Positions 1-11,752 of a stretch of DNA of 64,000 nucleotides are shown here, piece by piece; within the stretch, counting starts at the first letter, position 1, and each line of letters opens with the position of its first letter. Under the pieces are notes generated by a model that saw only the letters and a program-made list of their open reading frames with translations, searched no databases and had not been told where the DNA came from. A program made the position numbers and the translations under genes. Origin of the DNA: Bryopsis sp. KO-2023. Taxonomy: Eukaryota; Chlorophyta; Ulvophyceae; Bryopsidales; Bryopsidaceae. The stretch lies in NCBI GenBank assembly GCA_030272585.1, contig BSYQ01000011.1:4216001-4280000 (forward strand). The letters run 5' to 3'.

Positions 1-3000
1 TTGGACACTCCTGGCCACGCTGCGTTTTCTGCTATGAGGGCCAGAGGAGCAAAATGCACTGATCTGGTAAAGCTTTTTTTTCTCTTTCTAAATTTACATT
101 TCCGTCAGCAAATTCTCTATTCCTTTCATCAGCATGATTTTTTCGGGGGAACTTAGCTTTGCTTTTTGTTGGTTTTCTGGGGTTATGACTTTCATCCTTG
201 GTTGGGGATTTGGTCTGTCCTTCTGCTGTAAAATTTTGCTATTCCCCCCCCTCCCCCCCCTTTTAGGGTGCATCAGAATTGGCCCTGGGCTTTACCTTTT
301 TGGGTTTTGTTCAATTTGACTTCAGGTTGTTTTGGTGGTGGCTGCTGATGATGGAGTGATGCCTCAAACAAGAGAGGCCCTCAAACATGCAACAGATGCC
401 GGCTGTCCAATCGTTGTTGCTATTACTAAAGTGGATGTTCCACAGGTATTCTCATTATTTTGCCTCCCCACAGTAAAGTTTTTCAAGAATTGGAGCGGTC
501 AAAAAACCATGTTCTGCTTAGTGATGTGCGTTAGTCATGAGTCCGTGGACCAAGTAGGGGAAAATAGACCGTTTGGGGGGCTGCGTGCATTTGCTGGCTG
601 CTAGGAATGTAGGTTTTAAGAATAAACAATGCATATTGAATGCAATTTGATATGTGTCGCTCACGGAAAAGTGTGTTTTGTCAGGCCAATCCGGAGAAGG
701 TAAAACAGCAGCTGCTGGTGGAGGGTGTCGAGCTGGAAGAGTTTGGAGGAGCAGTGCAAGCCATCGAGGTGGCAGCCACAGCCGGCGTGGGATTAAGGGA
801 ACTAGAAGAAGCTCTTCTTCTGCAAGTAAGTACGAAATTTAAGTTTCGCCCCCCCCCCCCCCCCCCCCCCCCTTTTTCATCCGCAGACACAATTTGAGTT
901 TTTTGTTTTTGGATGGTTTTGCCACCTGGTTAGCAGTCGAATCTGGTAGCCGATGGAATCTGGTGGCAGCTATTTTTTTTTTTTAATGTTGCTGGTTATC
1001 TGGGGCCATTTATTTGTTTTGTATCTATTGACACCTCCATTGTTTTTTCTAAGATGTTGCATTGAGGCAGAAATCCCATCCACTATGCAAACAAGTGATA
1101 TGGGCTTTTTCATTCCCCAGTTCTTTGGGTTTTTTTTTAATTATTTGTTCCTGATTTTAAAGGCTGAGATGATGGATTTGAATGCCAGTCTGGATGGAGC
1201 CGTTGATGCTGTTGTGGTTGAAGCCCACAAAGACAGAGGTTTAGGTCCTGTTGCAACAGTAAGTGCATTCATCTTCTTCATTTTTCTTCCAAGAAAATTC
1301 CTATATAAAATTTCTCTGGAGTGCTGTCTGGCTTTCATGTTTTTCGCAATAAAAAGTACCCCACGTTGGATGATGCTTCTTTTTTGTTTTTCCCGGAAGA
1401 ATTAAAATAAAAATCTCCATTTTGTTTGCCCGTTCAGCTTGGATGGATTCCTTCAAAAAATAGGAACAATAAAAAAATAAAGAATAAGTCCCTATGTATT
1501 TGCCTCGAACTCTTTAATATTTATCATGTAAAATTGAAAAAACTTTTTTTTTTGGTTTCAATATTTTCTCAACAAGCATCATAAAAATGAGGGCTACGGG
1601 TCAGTTTTCCTAAACTGGAAAGATCGTTTAAAAATGGATGTGTCCATTTTCCCCCAACTTCCAGCTCCTCGATCGTTTTTTTCTCATTCGATGCTGCAGG
1701 CTATTGTGAAAAGAGGTACTCTCAAAATTGGTTCAGCTGTCGTCGTCGGGTGTCAATGGGGCAAAGTGCGGTGCATGAAGGTAAGACAATTTACACACCT
1801 TTGTGGTTTTTCATCCAATTCTGTTTTGTGTAAAGCAAAATACTGAGCATGGGGACCCCGAAAATCTGCATCCACATTGAACATTTGGAGTTCATTTTTG
1901 TTTCATTTGAGAGTCTGTTCAGTTAAAAGCTGCTGTAGTGATGGATTGTGAATTTTGATTTTGGGTGCGGTTGCAGAATGCGGAGGGCGTGATGGTGGAT
2001 AATGTCGGACCTGGAAAACCTGCTGAAATATGTGGGCTGAGAGGGGTGCCCCAGGCTGGCGATGAATTAGTGGTACAGATTATATATATTTCCTTTTGTG
2101 GAAGCTTCCTCCCCCCTCGTCCTTAAAAAAAAAACAGAAGAAAAAGATAATAAATTTAAGTGTGTTAGATGTAGTTTGGAAAAGTGTGCATGGAGGTTGT
2201 GCTAGTGATTATTCAATTTTTTGGGGGGAGTATTGCTGTTGATGAATTTTTGGGTCGTCCAATTTTTGTTGCTGCTGTACATTGATGGGGGTGCAAAGAT
2301 CTAAATACTCCTGTCACTATGTTGGGTATTTTCCTGTTCCTCGAATCGTATATTTAATTTTTTTTGACCCATTTTTTGGGCCGACTGTTTTTCCAGGTTG
2401 TTTGCGATGAGGAGCGGGCAAAACGATTGAGTGAAGCACGTGCTTCTCGACAAGAAATAATTCACTGGCAGGTAAAGAGGGGGCAAATAAACTCCCTGCA
2501 TTCCATCTTTTTTTCTTTTTTTTTGGCTTTTCCGCTTCTTTGACAAAGAATGCCCTTCCTGTTTTTTTTCTTTTGGCTTTTTCGTTTCTTCGGCAAAGAA
2601 TAACATTCCTTTTTTTTTTTTTTTGTCAACAGAGCTCAGTACCTACAGAGGCTGCGGTGAATGCTGCCACGCCAAACGGAGAATCCAGGTAACCCTTGAG
2701 ATCAGCTCTTCTGAAATTCGACCTGAAAAACAAAAAAATGCAGCGCATCGATTTTCTACCTCACTGCACAGTTTTCCAACATTTTCAGCATCCACTCTTG
2801 TTCGTAAGCAAACTCCATGAATAATGTGCATTTTCTTTTTCTGTTTTTTTTTTGTCCAACAGTGAACGACCCGTGGTTAATTTGGTGTTGAAGGCAGACA
2901 CCAAGGGAACAGCTGAAGCGGTCAAAGATGCTATCTCCGGACTGGGGGGTGAAGTGGTGAGTAGCCATAGAAATTGACCGAATACATGTTTATGGGCACT

Positions 3001-4162
3001 CATTTCTGAATCCTGATTTTTCGAATGGGCTTCTATCCAGGAGCCCTTGGGTGCTCCATTCAAAAGAAATTCCCGTCAAACTGTGTTGTTATATTAAACA
3101 CAAAACAAAATAGAACAAAATGGATCAGAAGACGAATATTTGATGTTTTTATATGTGTTACTGTCCAAATCGTCAACTTGGATGTTATGCGTGTTAAACA
3201 TTGGTTTTTTTTCCTTCTTTTTTTTCAGGTTGGTGTGAGTGTTTTGCATGCGGGAGTGGGTCCAGTGAGCGAGGCTGATGTGATGTTTGCAGCCGCCACG
3301 GGGTCCTCCGTGATGGCTTTCAACGTGAAATCCAGTGCTGCAGAAGTGCAGCATTTCGCTTCCGAGCAAGAAGTCGCTGTTCGGGCCCATTCCATCATTT
3401 ACAGGCTGCTGGACGATGTGGGGGGACTCATGAGCGATTCCGCCCCGCTGTTCAACGAAGAAGTCATTCAAGGGGAAGCCGGGGTTTTGAAAGTTTTCGA
3501 ACTCAAGGGGAAAAGGTAGCCAGGGGGGTCCAAGATTTCGAAAAGGAGCTTGACCGAATCAAAAAAGGGGAGGAAAAAGGGGTGAATTCTTCTTTGTGGT
3601 GCTGGGCCGGCATCCTGACACTGTTTTGCTTTTCTTGTTGCTAGGAACAAGACTGGGGAAACCGTGGCTGGGTGTAAAGTGTTGGATGGACATCTGGCAA
3701 AGACTGGAGGCAGCATTCGAGTGAAACGGGGCGATGAGGTCGTGCATTCAGGGAGTTTGACCTCTCTCAAGCGACACAAGCTGGATGTGGAAAGAGTGGG
3801 AAAAGGGACAGAATTCGGAGCGATTCTGCAGGGGTTCTCCAGTTTCGAGCAGGTCCGAGGATGATGCTGAACACTGTTGCTAGTGAATAAATGTTCACAG
3901 TATGTATTTTCTGTTTTCCAAAAAACAGGGGAGAAATGCAAGGGAAACGCAGCGAAGGCAGGGACTTGGTTTATTTATTTGTTAGTTTTTCTGTGTGTTT
4001 TTTGGGGGGAGAAAAAGATTGGTGTTGTGTTTGTGTGTGTAGGGTGATGTTTTACAGTTCATTGTGATTGAAAAGCGAAAGCCGAAAACAGAGCCAGTCA
4101 CTGGGGGTGGACTTCGAATTTTACCGGAGCCAATGACGAAAAGAGTGGATGTCCAGAAATGA
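1..4162 (+). CDS. IF2: Organellar translation initiation factor IF-2, 3' portion (12 exons, 5' end outside window)
   Basis: GTPase that brings initiator tRNA to the small subunit of bacterial-type ribosomes; here presumably mitochondrial or plastid. Exons: 1-66, 326-445, 685-825, 1163-1258, 1700-1780, 1977-2072, 2397-2471, 2633-2688, 2863-2956, 3229-3515, 3645-3852, 4043-4162. All junctions are GT-AG and all phases agree, giving 479 residues plus stop. Visible G-domain motifs are DTPGH (G3), the [12 protein letters not shown] segment and TKVD (G4, usually NKxD). Domain II (GPVAT, GTLKIG), the C1 core ([14 protein letters not shown]) and the C2 beta-barrel follow in family order. G1 and the N-terminus, including any targeting peptide, lie to the left. 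Exon 12 ([10 protein letters not shown]) supplies the expected final strand of C2. Without its removal the last intron stops translation at 3862-3864. An AATAAA lies inside that intron at 3886. Family assignment is very sure; the compartment is not determined. Confidence 0.93.
849..872. repeat. Poly-C run (24 C) in IF-2 intron 3
   Basis: An uninterrupted run of about 24 cytosines just after the 5' splice site of intron 3 (donor at 826). Its exact length is prone to sequencing error. Confidence 0.9.
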
Positions 4163-5281
4163 AGAAACGGTGTAAAAAAATCCTTCCCCCCCGGAAAAAA
4201 CAAACAGGGAAAGTGAATGTTCCTTGAGCTTGTCCATGTCAGTCTGGGGATTTGTTTAAAGAAAGGTAAAAAGGAAAAAAAAGAAAAAGGAAGGGGAGGA
4301 AGGGGGGGATTTAGAAAGGGAAAAAAGAGGAAAAAACAAAAAGATTCTTTTTTTTTTTTTTATTCGTGGAATGAAAGAGGGATGAAGTTGAAATTGCTCA
4401 TCTCTGATTTGTTGGAAAAAACCTCTTCGTTGCTTTTTTAGTTTGAGGAGGAAGGGGGGGGGGGAAGTTGTACGAGGGGTTCCAAAGATTTCGTTTGAAA
4501 TATTTCTAGCCGAGGGATTTCATCAGTGTTTTTTGTTTTTTTTTTTTCGAAAGCAAGGGACAGCAGAAATTTGGAATTCGATGGAGACAGGGAATTTAAC
4601 CTGGGTTTGGGCTGAAAGCAAGCTTTTTGTTTTTCATCTTCTGTGTTTCGTTGTGGATGAAAATCCAGGGCGAAAGCAAGAAAAAAAAAATTGCTAAAAA
4701 TAGCCCTGCAAAAAAAAGAACATGCAACTGTCTAAGTGTGTCTATGTGTGTGGACCGTTTGTGGAAGATGTGGATGTTTTCTTTTTGATTCTATTTTTAG
4801 GTTTTACCCTTTCTAGGTTTCGATGTTCGCTGGGTTTTGAGTAGAAGGGGTGAAAAAAAGAGAGAGTCATCGTCACAGTAGGAAGAAATCAAGTCTTGTT
4901 CTTTTGTGGTGGAGTTTTTTTTTCTCCCTTTGAATTTCATAACAAGATATTTAACAATTATGAGGGGAAATTCAAAGGAGGAACAAATCTGCAGCACAGG
5001 AAAGAACCACAAAGAGAAAAAAACATTCACAGAAAGGGGGGTGGGGGTGGGGGGTACAAACAACATGAATACTAGTCGATGGAAATCAAAGTAGTTCGGA
5101 TGTGGAGGAGCAAATGGGCTTTCCTTGACCTCCCCCCCCCTTAAGTTGTTTTTGATTAAGAGAAAAAAATTGTGTGTGTGTGAGTGGTTACAGCATGCAG
5201 TTTTGTTCATTCCAGGTGGTTGGTTTGCTGTCGGTGGACGGTTCGGGAAAGGACGAAAGAATTGGGGTGGGGGGTGGGGGG
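4163..5281. other. Spacer downstream of IF-2, no gene seen
   Basis: AT-rich sequence with many A, T and G runs. Open frames here are low-complexity (Lys-, Phe- or Pro-rich). No conserved domain or consistent exon chain is visible. It probably holds the IF-2 3' UTR and intergenic DNA. Confidence 0.6.
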
Positions 5282-5395
5282 TGGGGGGTTGATTTGTCCG
5301 GGTAGAGAAGGTATATAGGCACACACGCACACGCTGGGGGTGGGGGGTTGATTTGTCCGGGTAGAGAAGGTATATAGGCACACACGCACACGCTG
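5282..5395. repeat. 59-bp tandem duplication
   Basis: Two nearly identical copies (5282-5340 and 5341-5395) of a unit with a G-rich start, GGTATATAGG in the middle and an alternating CACACGCACACGC end. The G-rich start extends left to about 5265 as further GTGGGG units. Confidence 0.9.
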
Positions 5396-5682
5396 ATGAG
5401 ACAGTTTTGATTTTGACCCTATGCCTGGGGAAGGCATTTTTGTCGAAATCTTAGGCACTGATCCAAGCCAGGGGAAGGATAATGGGAAAAAAAAAGATGT
5501 CAGAATAGCATTGGCAAGATGTCACAGGGTGCCCTTATTATTACTTTTTTTTTTCCCTCTGAATGTCTGTCATCTCGTTTCTGAGTTTTCAGAATTGTCA
5601 GAGTAGGAGTGCCTGTGCCAAAAGAAGACCAGGATCGATTCACGTGCATTCACTCTTTTAATCAAGCGTTTTTTTCTTTTTT

Positions 5683-5764
5683 CAATTAGGATCAGAAGAG
5701 CAGTGCAGAAAACCCTTTAAATCTTTATTGGATTTTTCTGCACTGGCTCTTCTAATCTCAATTG
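5683..5764. repeat. Imperfect inverted repeat (about 30-bp arms, 21-nt loop)
   Basis: The left arm 5683-5712 and right arm 5734-5764 are reverse complements apart from about four differences. They share GAAGAG and CAGTGCAGAAAA. The loop holds CTTTAAATC. It could be a foldback remnant of a small transposon or a hairpin RNA. No target duplication was recognised. Confidence 0.75.
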
Positions 5765-6474
5765 AACAAGAAATTAACTCTTGATAACACACATCCCACA
5801 TCTTGCCCAATAATGTATTATTTTTCCTTCCAAAAGGGCAGAGTTTGTAAATTACAACATCCATCTTGTCAGTCCCGCTCCTGTGTTCCATAAAGAAACT
5901 ATTTCGTGGTTTCAAAATTCCATACACATGCAAATGATGCAACTGGACTTCGGAAAGTTCGTTCTTTCTTTCTGATAATAAACTAACAAATAAACACACT
6001 TGTACATTGCAGAGCAGACTGCTCTGCAGACTGCAGTGCTGAGCGCATGTTAGGATTGTACAGCTTTGTTGTGCGGCAGAGAAACTCAAATGTAAATTTG
6101 CTGATTGGCAGAAGAATGCAACACAAAAACATACACAATGATAGTTACATATCCTGGTCAATGTTTACAGTCTTACAAGTTACTAGGCTGCTGATTCTTC
6201 AACTTGCCAACCTGCTTGCCTTGGGTGGCAGTGCAATGTCTTCAAATCACACCCCAAAACATATCATCTAACACACCAAAATAAATGGAAAATTGTAGCA
6301 AGAAGCACCAAACCTCTGCCAGCAAATCCGATAAACTCATTCACACCTTCAAAGAAAGTCAAAATCAGTTTCTTGTTTTATTCTTGTTAACCTAAATGGG
6401 AGAAGCCTCATCCATTCGAAGAATAGACGTCCATCTCCGCAAGCCCATACCCCATAGCTCATTCAATCACTATC

Positions 6475-8283
6475 TTATCTTCCCAATGCATGTTGCATTA
6501 TAATCATTTGATGCTCTGGCCAGACATCATCATCCTCGATATCCTCTTCGTCAGCATCGTTCTCTACAGATCCACCATCTTTTCCCTGCTCATCATTAGC
6601 GCGCTTTTCTTTGGCCCGCTCCCTGCGTTCCCTCCTTTGTCTGACCCTTCTGTTTATCTCAGAAACAAGGGCATCCACGACATCGCCATCCCGAAACCCC
6701 AACAAACCGAAACCGTACACAATGGAGAAAAAGTCTTGGCTATTGAACGCCCGGATCCTGTGCTGCTTGATGATCTCATCAGCCAACACACGCAGCACAG
6801 TTCGTTCTAGGGAAATCCCCCCATCACGATATCTTAGCCCAAGACCATAAACCGTATTCGATAGCCCTTGATTGATGAATGTCTTGACTGTAAGTGTGAT
6901 ATGCTTGCCCAGACGATCAAAAACCACTTGTGAGCCCATGTTCAATTTCCCTAGAGACCACACAATATTGGTGATCGCTTGCTGCTCAAAATCCCTCCCT
7001 TCCAAGCTCCTCTCCAGCAACCAGCAGATTCCATTCACGCTCTTTTTGCACTGCAGATTCGCCAGGCCATGCAGAATGTTGGAGTAATCGATGGGCAAGC
7101 AAGTGGGGTACCTTGCTTTCTTACGGAATTCCAGTCCAAATGCAGCAGCCCAATCTTCGACATCACTGGAGAGGTCTTTCAGCATCAACTCGTGGGGAAA
7201 CTGCAATCCCAGGCCATGGGTTATGCTGGATAAATCTCTGACTGTGCACTTGCTGGGGATGATACCTTGCTGAACGAAATCCTCAAGTAAGGCAGCAGTG
7301 AATTTGCAGCACGTGTTGGTGAAAAAATCGACAGCGGTTTCAGCTGTGGGGGAACCTGACTCTTCCCTCAAATCAAAACAAACAAAAAAGCATAACGTGT
7401 CGATATTTACTGTTGACTGTTGAGATCCCGACAATATCTGTTTCAACCACCACAGACATCATTGTTACCCCCCATCAATCTTGCAGAAAAAAAAATCTGC
7501 CTGCTTCACGAAGGAATGCATCACCATTGTCTGACACATGCTACCCTCACCCATGATTCACCACCACATGCTTATTGAACAGATTTCTTTCTCCCTCCTC
7601 TTCATCCCTTGCATCCCGTGCTAGCATTCCCAACGATTGAACTATCATTGAAATCTGTATGATCGTGAATCGATTGAGTGCATGGTCTCCGAGGATCTTT
7701 GTCACTAAATCCAGCAGCAAGGAGTTGTTGCAGTAACCTCCAGTTTTGCAACGATTGATGATGGCAGCAATTGTCCTGATTTCCAGACGATCGCAGTCGA
7801 TGGCTGTCTGTGCGCAGGCATCCCAAGCCAGTTTTATCGATTCCCACTCAGTCACCCAATCCTCCACCTCCTGAGGCGTTTTCCTTGCGAAAGATTGGTT
7901 TTTGGGGCGGTAGTATTCATGGATGTATGATGGCTTGGATGACAAATGGTCTTTCGTGTATTTTGCCATTTCATCGAACTCCAGCAGCACGTCATCCCCA
8001 TCCAGCACCTTTGCTTCCTCCAAGGGTTCCCCTGCCTTAGAGAATTCAAGGATCGTAACAACAATCATTCCTTGTTTGGTGCTTTGCTTGTAATCAATCA
8101 ATCAAACAAACAAACAAACATCAAATTACATTGTGTAGGAGATGCCGATGCTTGTAATCAGCGGTGTGCTGAGGGAATTTTATTTCTCCTCACAGGGAGA
8201 ATATTGCCAATTCTAGCGTAAATGAACAGGAATTCGATCGTGTAAGGGTCGATTGCGCTGGAATCTTTTGCGAAGGAGTCCAT
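6475..8283 (-). CDS. OPR/HPR-like helical-repeat protein (3 exons), probable organellar RNA-binding protein
   Basis: Exons on the minus strand: 8283-8194 (ATG at 8283-8281), 8035-7551, 7366-6475. Introns are 158 and 184 nt with GTGAGG donors, phases agree, and the product is 488 residues. The C-terminal exon carries five copies of a short helix signature: SITHGLGLQF, NILHGLANLQ, NIVWSLGKLN, NTVYGLGLRY, SIVYGFGLLG. Three successive copies are 37, 37 and 44 residues apart, close to the 37-38-residue units of octatricopeptide/heptatricopeptide repeats. MIVQSLGMLA in exon 2 is a further copy. Proteins of this kind bind organellar transcripts for stability, processing or translation; that function is inferred. 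The tail is charged (RRVRQRRERRERAKEKRA, then an acidic stretch). No RAP or kinase domain is seen. An AATAAA lies on the minus strand at 6382-6377. Exon 1 is the weakest part: an in-frame ATG at 8068 could start translation instead. Confidence 0.7.
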
Positions 8284-10701
8284 TATGCACTTGTCTCTTT
8301 TTGCCGCCGCGTTATTTTCTGAGGAAGCGATTCAGCATCGTATCAGAGGAGGGCTGAGAACGAATCGATATGCGTGAAGCGAATTTGGATTCCTGAAGAA
8401 CGAACACCTGAACGGTGAGACTGGCTGCTTTGAAGTACTGCCCAGCGTCCAAAACATTCCGCCTCTTTCCACAGTGAATCAGACCGCCAGCTGCCAGGCG
8501 TAGCATGAATCCGTGTCTCGAGCCAGGCGCGCTCCTGACAAGCGAAAGGCTTCAGCTAAAAAATGGAAAAAAAAAATGGCATCAGCCCTGACAACTTGGG
8601 TCGACCTCAATATCACACCTGTGTCTGTGAAACGAATTCTCTTCCATGCACAGAAGGGATATATAATACATATCATCAATATATAGCTCAACCTCTATTC
8701 ATGCGTGGGTTGAACACAACGAAGAACGGAAAAAGGAACGGTGCGCGACGTTGAAAACAGCAGACACTAAACGCCGCCACAGGGTCGAAACGCCGCGAGT
8801 TCAGTAGGGCTTCAGCGCATGTGCGAACCCAGGCGCCTGACGTGGGTGAAACAGAATGAGGAATGCGTGCAACACGAAAGCGACTTCCTCCTTCTCGAAA
8901 CGAAGCAGGGGAAAGCCATATCTTCAGGGGGTGGCTTTTGGTTGTCTTGTGGGCTTCTTTCCAACGAGCAGTGCTCGGAAGGATGTGCAGTTGAGGAAGC
9001 ATAGGACGCTGGTTTCTTTTTTTTTTAGATCCCCGGCACGGTTACCAGCTGTGCTGATACGTCCCCACCACCAAGTGGGGACGAAGTCAGTTGGTGGCTT
9101 TACCGAGCGTTGAGATACGTGCGCTCTGTCGCTTTTCTCGTTCTCAGGAGACACGCGCGCATGTGTAATTCTTCGAACCTCATTCAGTGCCCGACCTCTC
9201 GCTTCAGGACAGCACAGTCCCTGCGACACAGCACGGAATGATATCGAAGTAGGACGCAGCTTTCTCACGAAACAAGTTGTAACGAAACGAAAAGGGATAC
9301 CGGGTGCGTCCTAGTTGCAGTGCCCACTTGTTAAATGCAGCGGCCGGCTGGCCTTTTCTGTAAGAGACTCAAGAGCTCAGGACAATTTCAAGCTTAGAAT
9401 GTGCGTTCATCGTTGTGCGAGAAGCGTCACACCACCAACAGAACAGACGAACAAAACCAGTGCGACAGGGAGGAGCCGAACGTATTGGATCTGTACTGTG
9501 TCTTAGTAAACTTCCAGTGAAATTTTCACGTCACTGATGTGAACTGCCTGGCCGTCCTGGACTCCTGACTCTGCACCCAGCTTTTTAAACCTCCCTTCCC
9601 AACTGCACCTACAAAATTTTCGGCCTTCTTTCGGTGCACAGAAAGACCTCTGCTTTCCGGAGACAAGAAGGTGAAAGGGAACAAAGGTAAGCCCTTCACG
9701 TCTGCCTTGGCCGCGATCACACTGCCCGACACGGAAATCAACCACAGCTTCTTTTCTGGACCACAACCTGGCTCAAACCCGCGCAGGTTTGACCTGCGTC
9801 TAGCTTACGCCGTCTTTATCGTTTTGCTTTGCACATTACGGGTGCCCTGACCTCCTAGACGCGCGTAGCCTCCCTGTCTTTTTTGCTTTGATTGGGTGGG
9901 GTCAACCCCTGTTCGCTTTTCCGGTATAGTTTTCTGGTGAGCCTGCCCAAAGCATTTGTCTTCGCATACGAGCGTCAGGGAGGGACCTCCACTCATTCAA
10001 CGTTGTGATAATCCCCGACCGCCACACCTATTCGTTATCACGTGACGACTTGAGCCTGACGCCCGACGCGCGTTTAGAAGAAAACGGACTCCTGGGCTTG
10101 CTTTTTGTCCGACTGTGGCGTAAACTCAATATGGGCTGTTTTGGTTTCGGATGTATGGCTTCAGAAGATGGTTCTTGCACCACTGACGACTCCCGCCCAC
10201 TTCACTGGAAGACGGACTGGACCCCCAGTGAAGGGCCAAGCTGCGCCGCCTTCCCCGACAGCTGCTGCATCTCCTCGGTCGAGGCTGCGTGCTTGGAGGG
10301 GTAATACAGAGACGCTTCTTGTGTTTTTCTTGTGTTGGAGAGTCCTGGACAAAGTGTTCTACGGGTCAAAAGTAACCCGTCTCGTGCATTTGATTCAATT
10401 TCATCGATCGTCATCTGATCGGTTTGCGTGCGCCCGCATTGGATATCGCTGCAGGCTGAGAATTCCTAGTGTTGACTGTTGCATGCTTTTTCCCGCCAGT
10501 TGTGTTTGATTTGTGTGCAACTGATTCAAGAAGATCGAAAATGTTGAATCCTTGTCATGCATGAGAATTACATCGTGTACAATTGATCTGGTGTTTGTTT
10601 TCTTTCCTGTGGTGAATTTCTTTAAAGAATTTATTAGGAATGTTCTATTATACCCAGTGAGATCTTTAGCTACCTCCACACATTAAATTGATGAAGAAAC
10701 T
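8284..10701. other. Spacer between divergent genes, no supportable gene
   Basis: About 2.4 kb between the OPR-like gene (-) and the small membrane-protein gene (+), so it should contain both promoters. It has mixed base composition and short open frames on both strands. One of these, 8506-8312 (-), is basic and presequence-like, but none can be joined into a consistent gene or assigned to a family. Confidence 0.5.
9060..9083. repeat. Perfect 9-bp hairpin
   Basis: CGTCCCCAC at 9060-9068 and GTGGGGACG at 9075-9083 form a perfect stem around a 6-nt loop. Function unknown. Confidence 0.8.
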
Positions 10702-11752
10702 ATGTCTGCAGGGAAGTCTTTCAGTGAGGACTCGACACCCTCCCCTGGTGCCGTCCACAGGTCCATATTCAGCCTTGATCCCAACGAATTGGGTAGGTGT
10801 CTCAATTTTGAAAACCATTTTTTACAATGCTATCTTCTCTGTTTGATTTGACGCAAGATCACCAAACTGAGAAGGACCCCTGCCAAAGCAATGCAAGATG
10901 TTTCTGGTCTGCTAGAGGAAAAGGTGTCTAAAAAAAAGTTTAATTGTGTTGCTCAGCTGCCATGTTCCTCGAGGCCCCAGACCAGAAGCAAAAAGAAGAA
11001 AATAAGGCTGGTCCTCGCAGGCAGGAGGAACCTGTGCTGCCAAACTTCGAGAAGCCATGGGACGAGGTATTGATGACAGGCCAATTCCGTTTGGAAAAGT
11101 CCCTTTGAAAGAGTTTGATGTGCGTGCATGATAACTTTGCTGGTTGATGATGGTGATCATGAAATCACTTGTCTTGTCTGACCGGTTTGCTTTTGCAAGG
11201 GGGTGATCAGTAGACTGAGAACTGTGTCACCTTATTGTGTTCAATTCCTGACTTTGATGTGTGAATCAGGTGTGGGCTGAGGGCTCCCCAAAGGCTGAAG
11301 AAGACCGCTACGTTGTAGTGGATCACCCAGGGTTGGGTGGACAGGCCAGCACTGCTGAAAAGGCCCAGGAGCTGATGGAGGATGGAGACAGGCGTCGTCG
11401 GAGGTAAAAGCTGGCTGCAAAAAGTTCATTGGCTTGATGTTTCTCAAACTGGATGAAAAAGCCCCACCACTTGCCACCCCCTAGGAAGAGATCTAGGGAC
11501 GGTGCAGGAATACCTAAGTAATACCTTCAATGCACCAGATACCAGGTGCAAGTTTTTTTCCTTCTTTTTGTTTTGTTTTCAAGGTAATGTTATCACTGAA
11601 AACACAGCCATGCTTGTAGTCTTCTGATGTTTTTATCGATTGATTTTCCCTTTTCTTAATTCAGGTTGGCTGCAGTTGGTTCGGCAGTTGGTGGGAGCAT
11701 TCTGTTGCTTCTCTTCTGCACCGTGAAGCCGAGAACTGCTGTCTTCACGTAG
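10702..11752 (+). CDS. Small acidic/basic protein with C-terminal membrane anchor (5 exons), family unknown
   Basis: Exons 10702-10792, 10957-11066, 11270-11403, 11485-11517 and 11665-11752 join with matching phases (1, 0, 2, 2) and GT-AG borders into 151 residues, stop at 11750-11752. The start MSAGKSFSEDSTPSPG is Ser/Pro-rich. The middle is charged (PDQKQKEENKAGPRRQEEP, FEKPWDEVWAEG). A basic cluster RRRRRKRSR is followed by one hydrophobic stretch (LAAVGSAVGGSILLLLFC) and a short tail ending TAVFT. A single hydrophobic segment near the C-terminus with no signal peptide suggests a tail-anchored membrane protein, cytosolic side first. The 33-nt fourth exon adds 11 residues and is flanked by same-phase junctions, so it could be skipped without shifting frame. 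I do not recognise the family. A different frame through exons 1-3 hits a stop in exon 4 (at TAG), which favours the model given. Confidence 0.55.

Noticed and set aside
7367..7446. Start of the OPR-like protein at 7446 (MKQILSG)
   Set aside because: This stretch is intron; the phase-consistent GTGAGG...TTGAG borders remove it.
10858..10923. Extra exon in the small membrane-protein gene
   Set aside because: It would leave an intron of only 33 nt; skipping it gives a normal 164-nt intron with the same phase.
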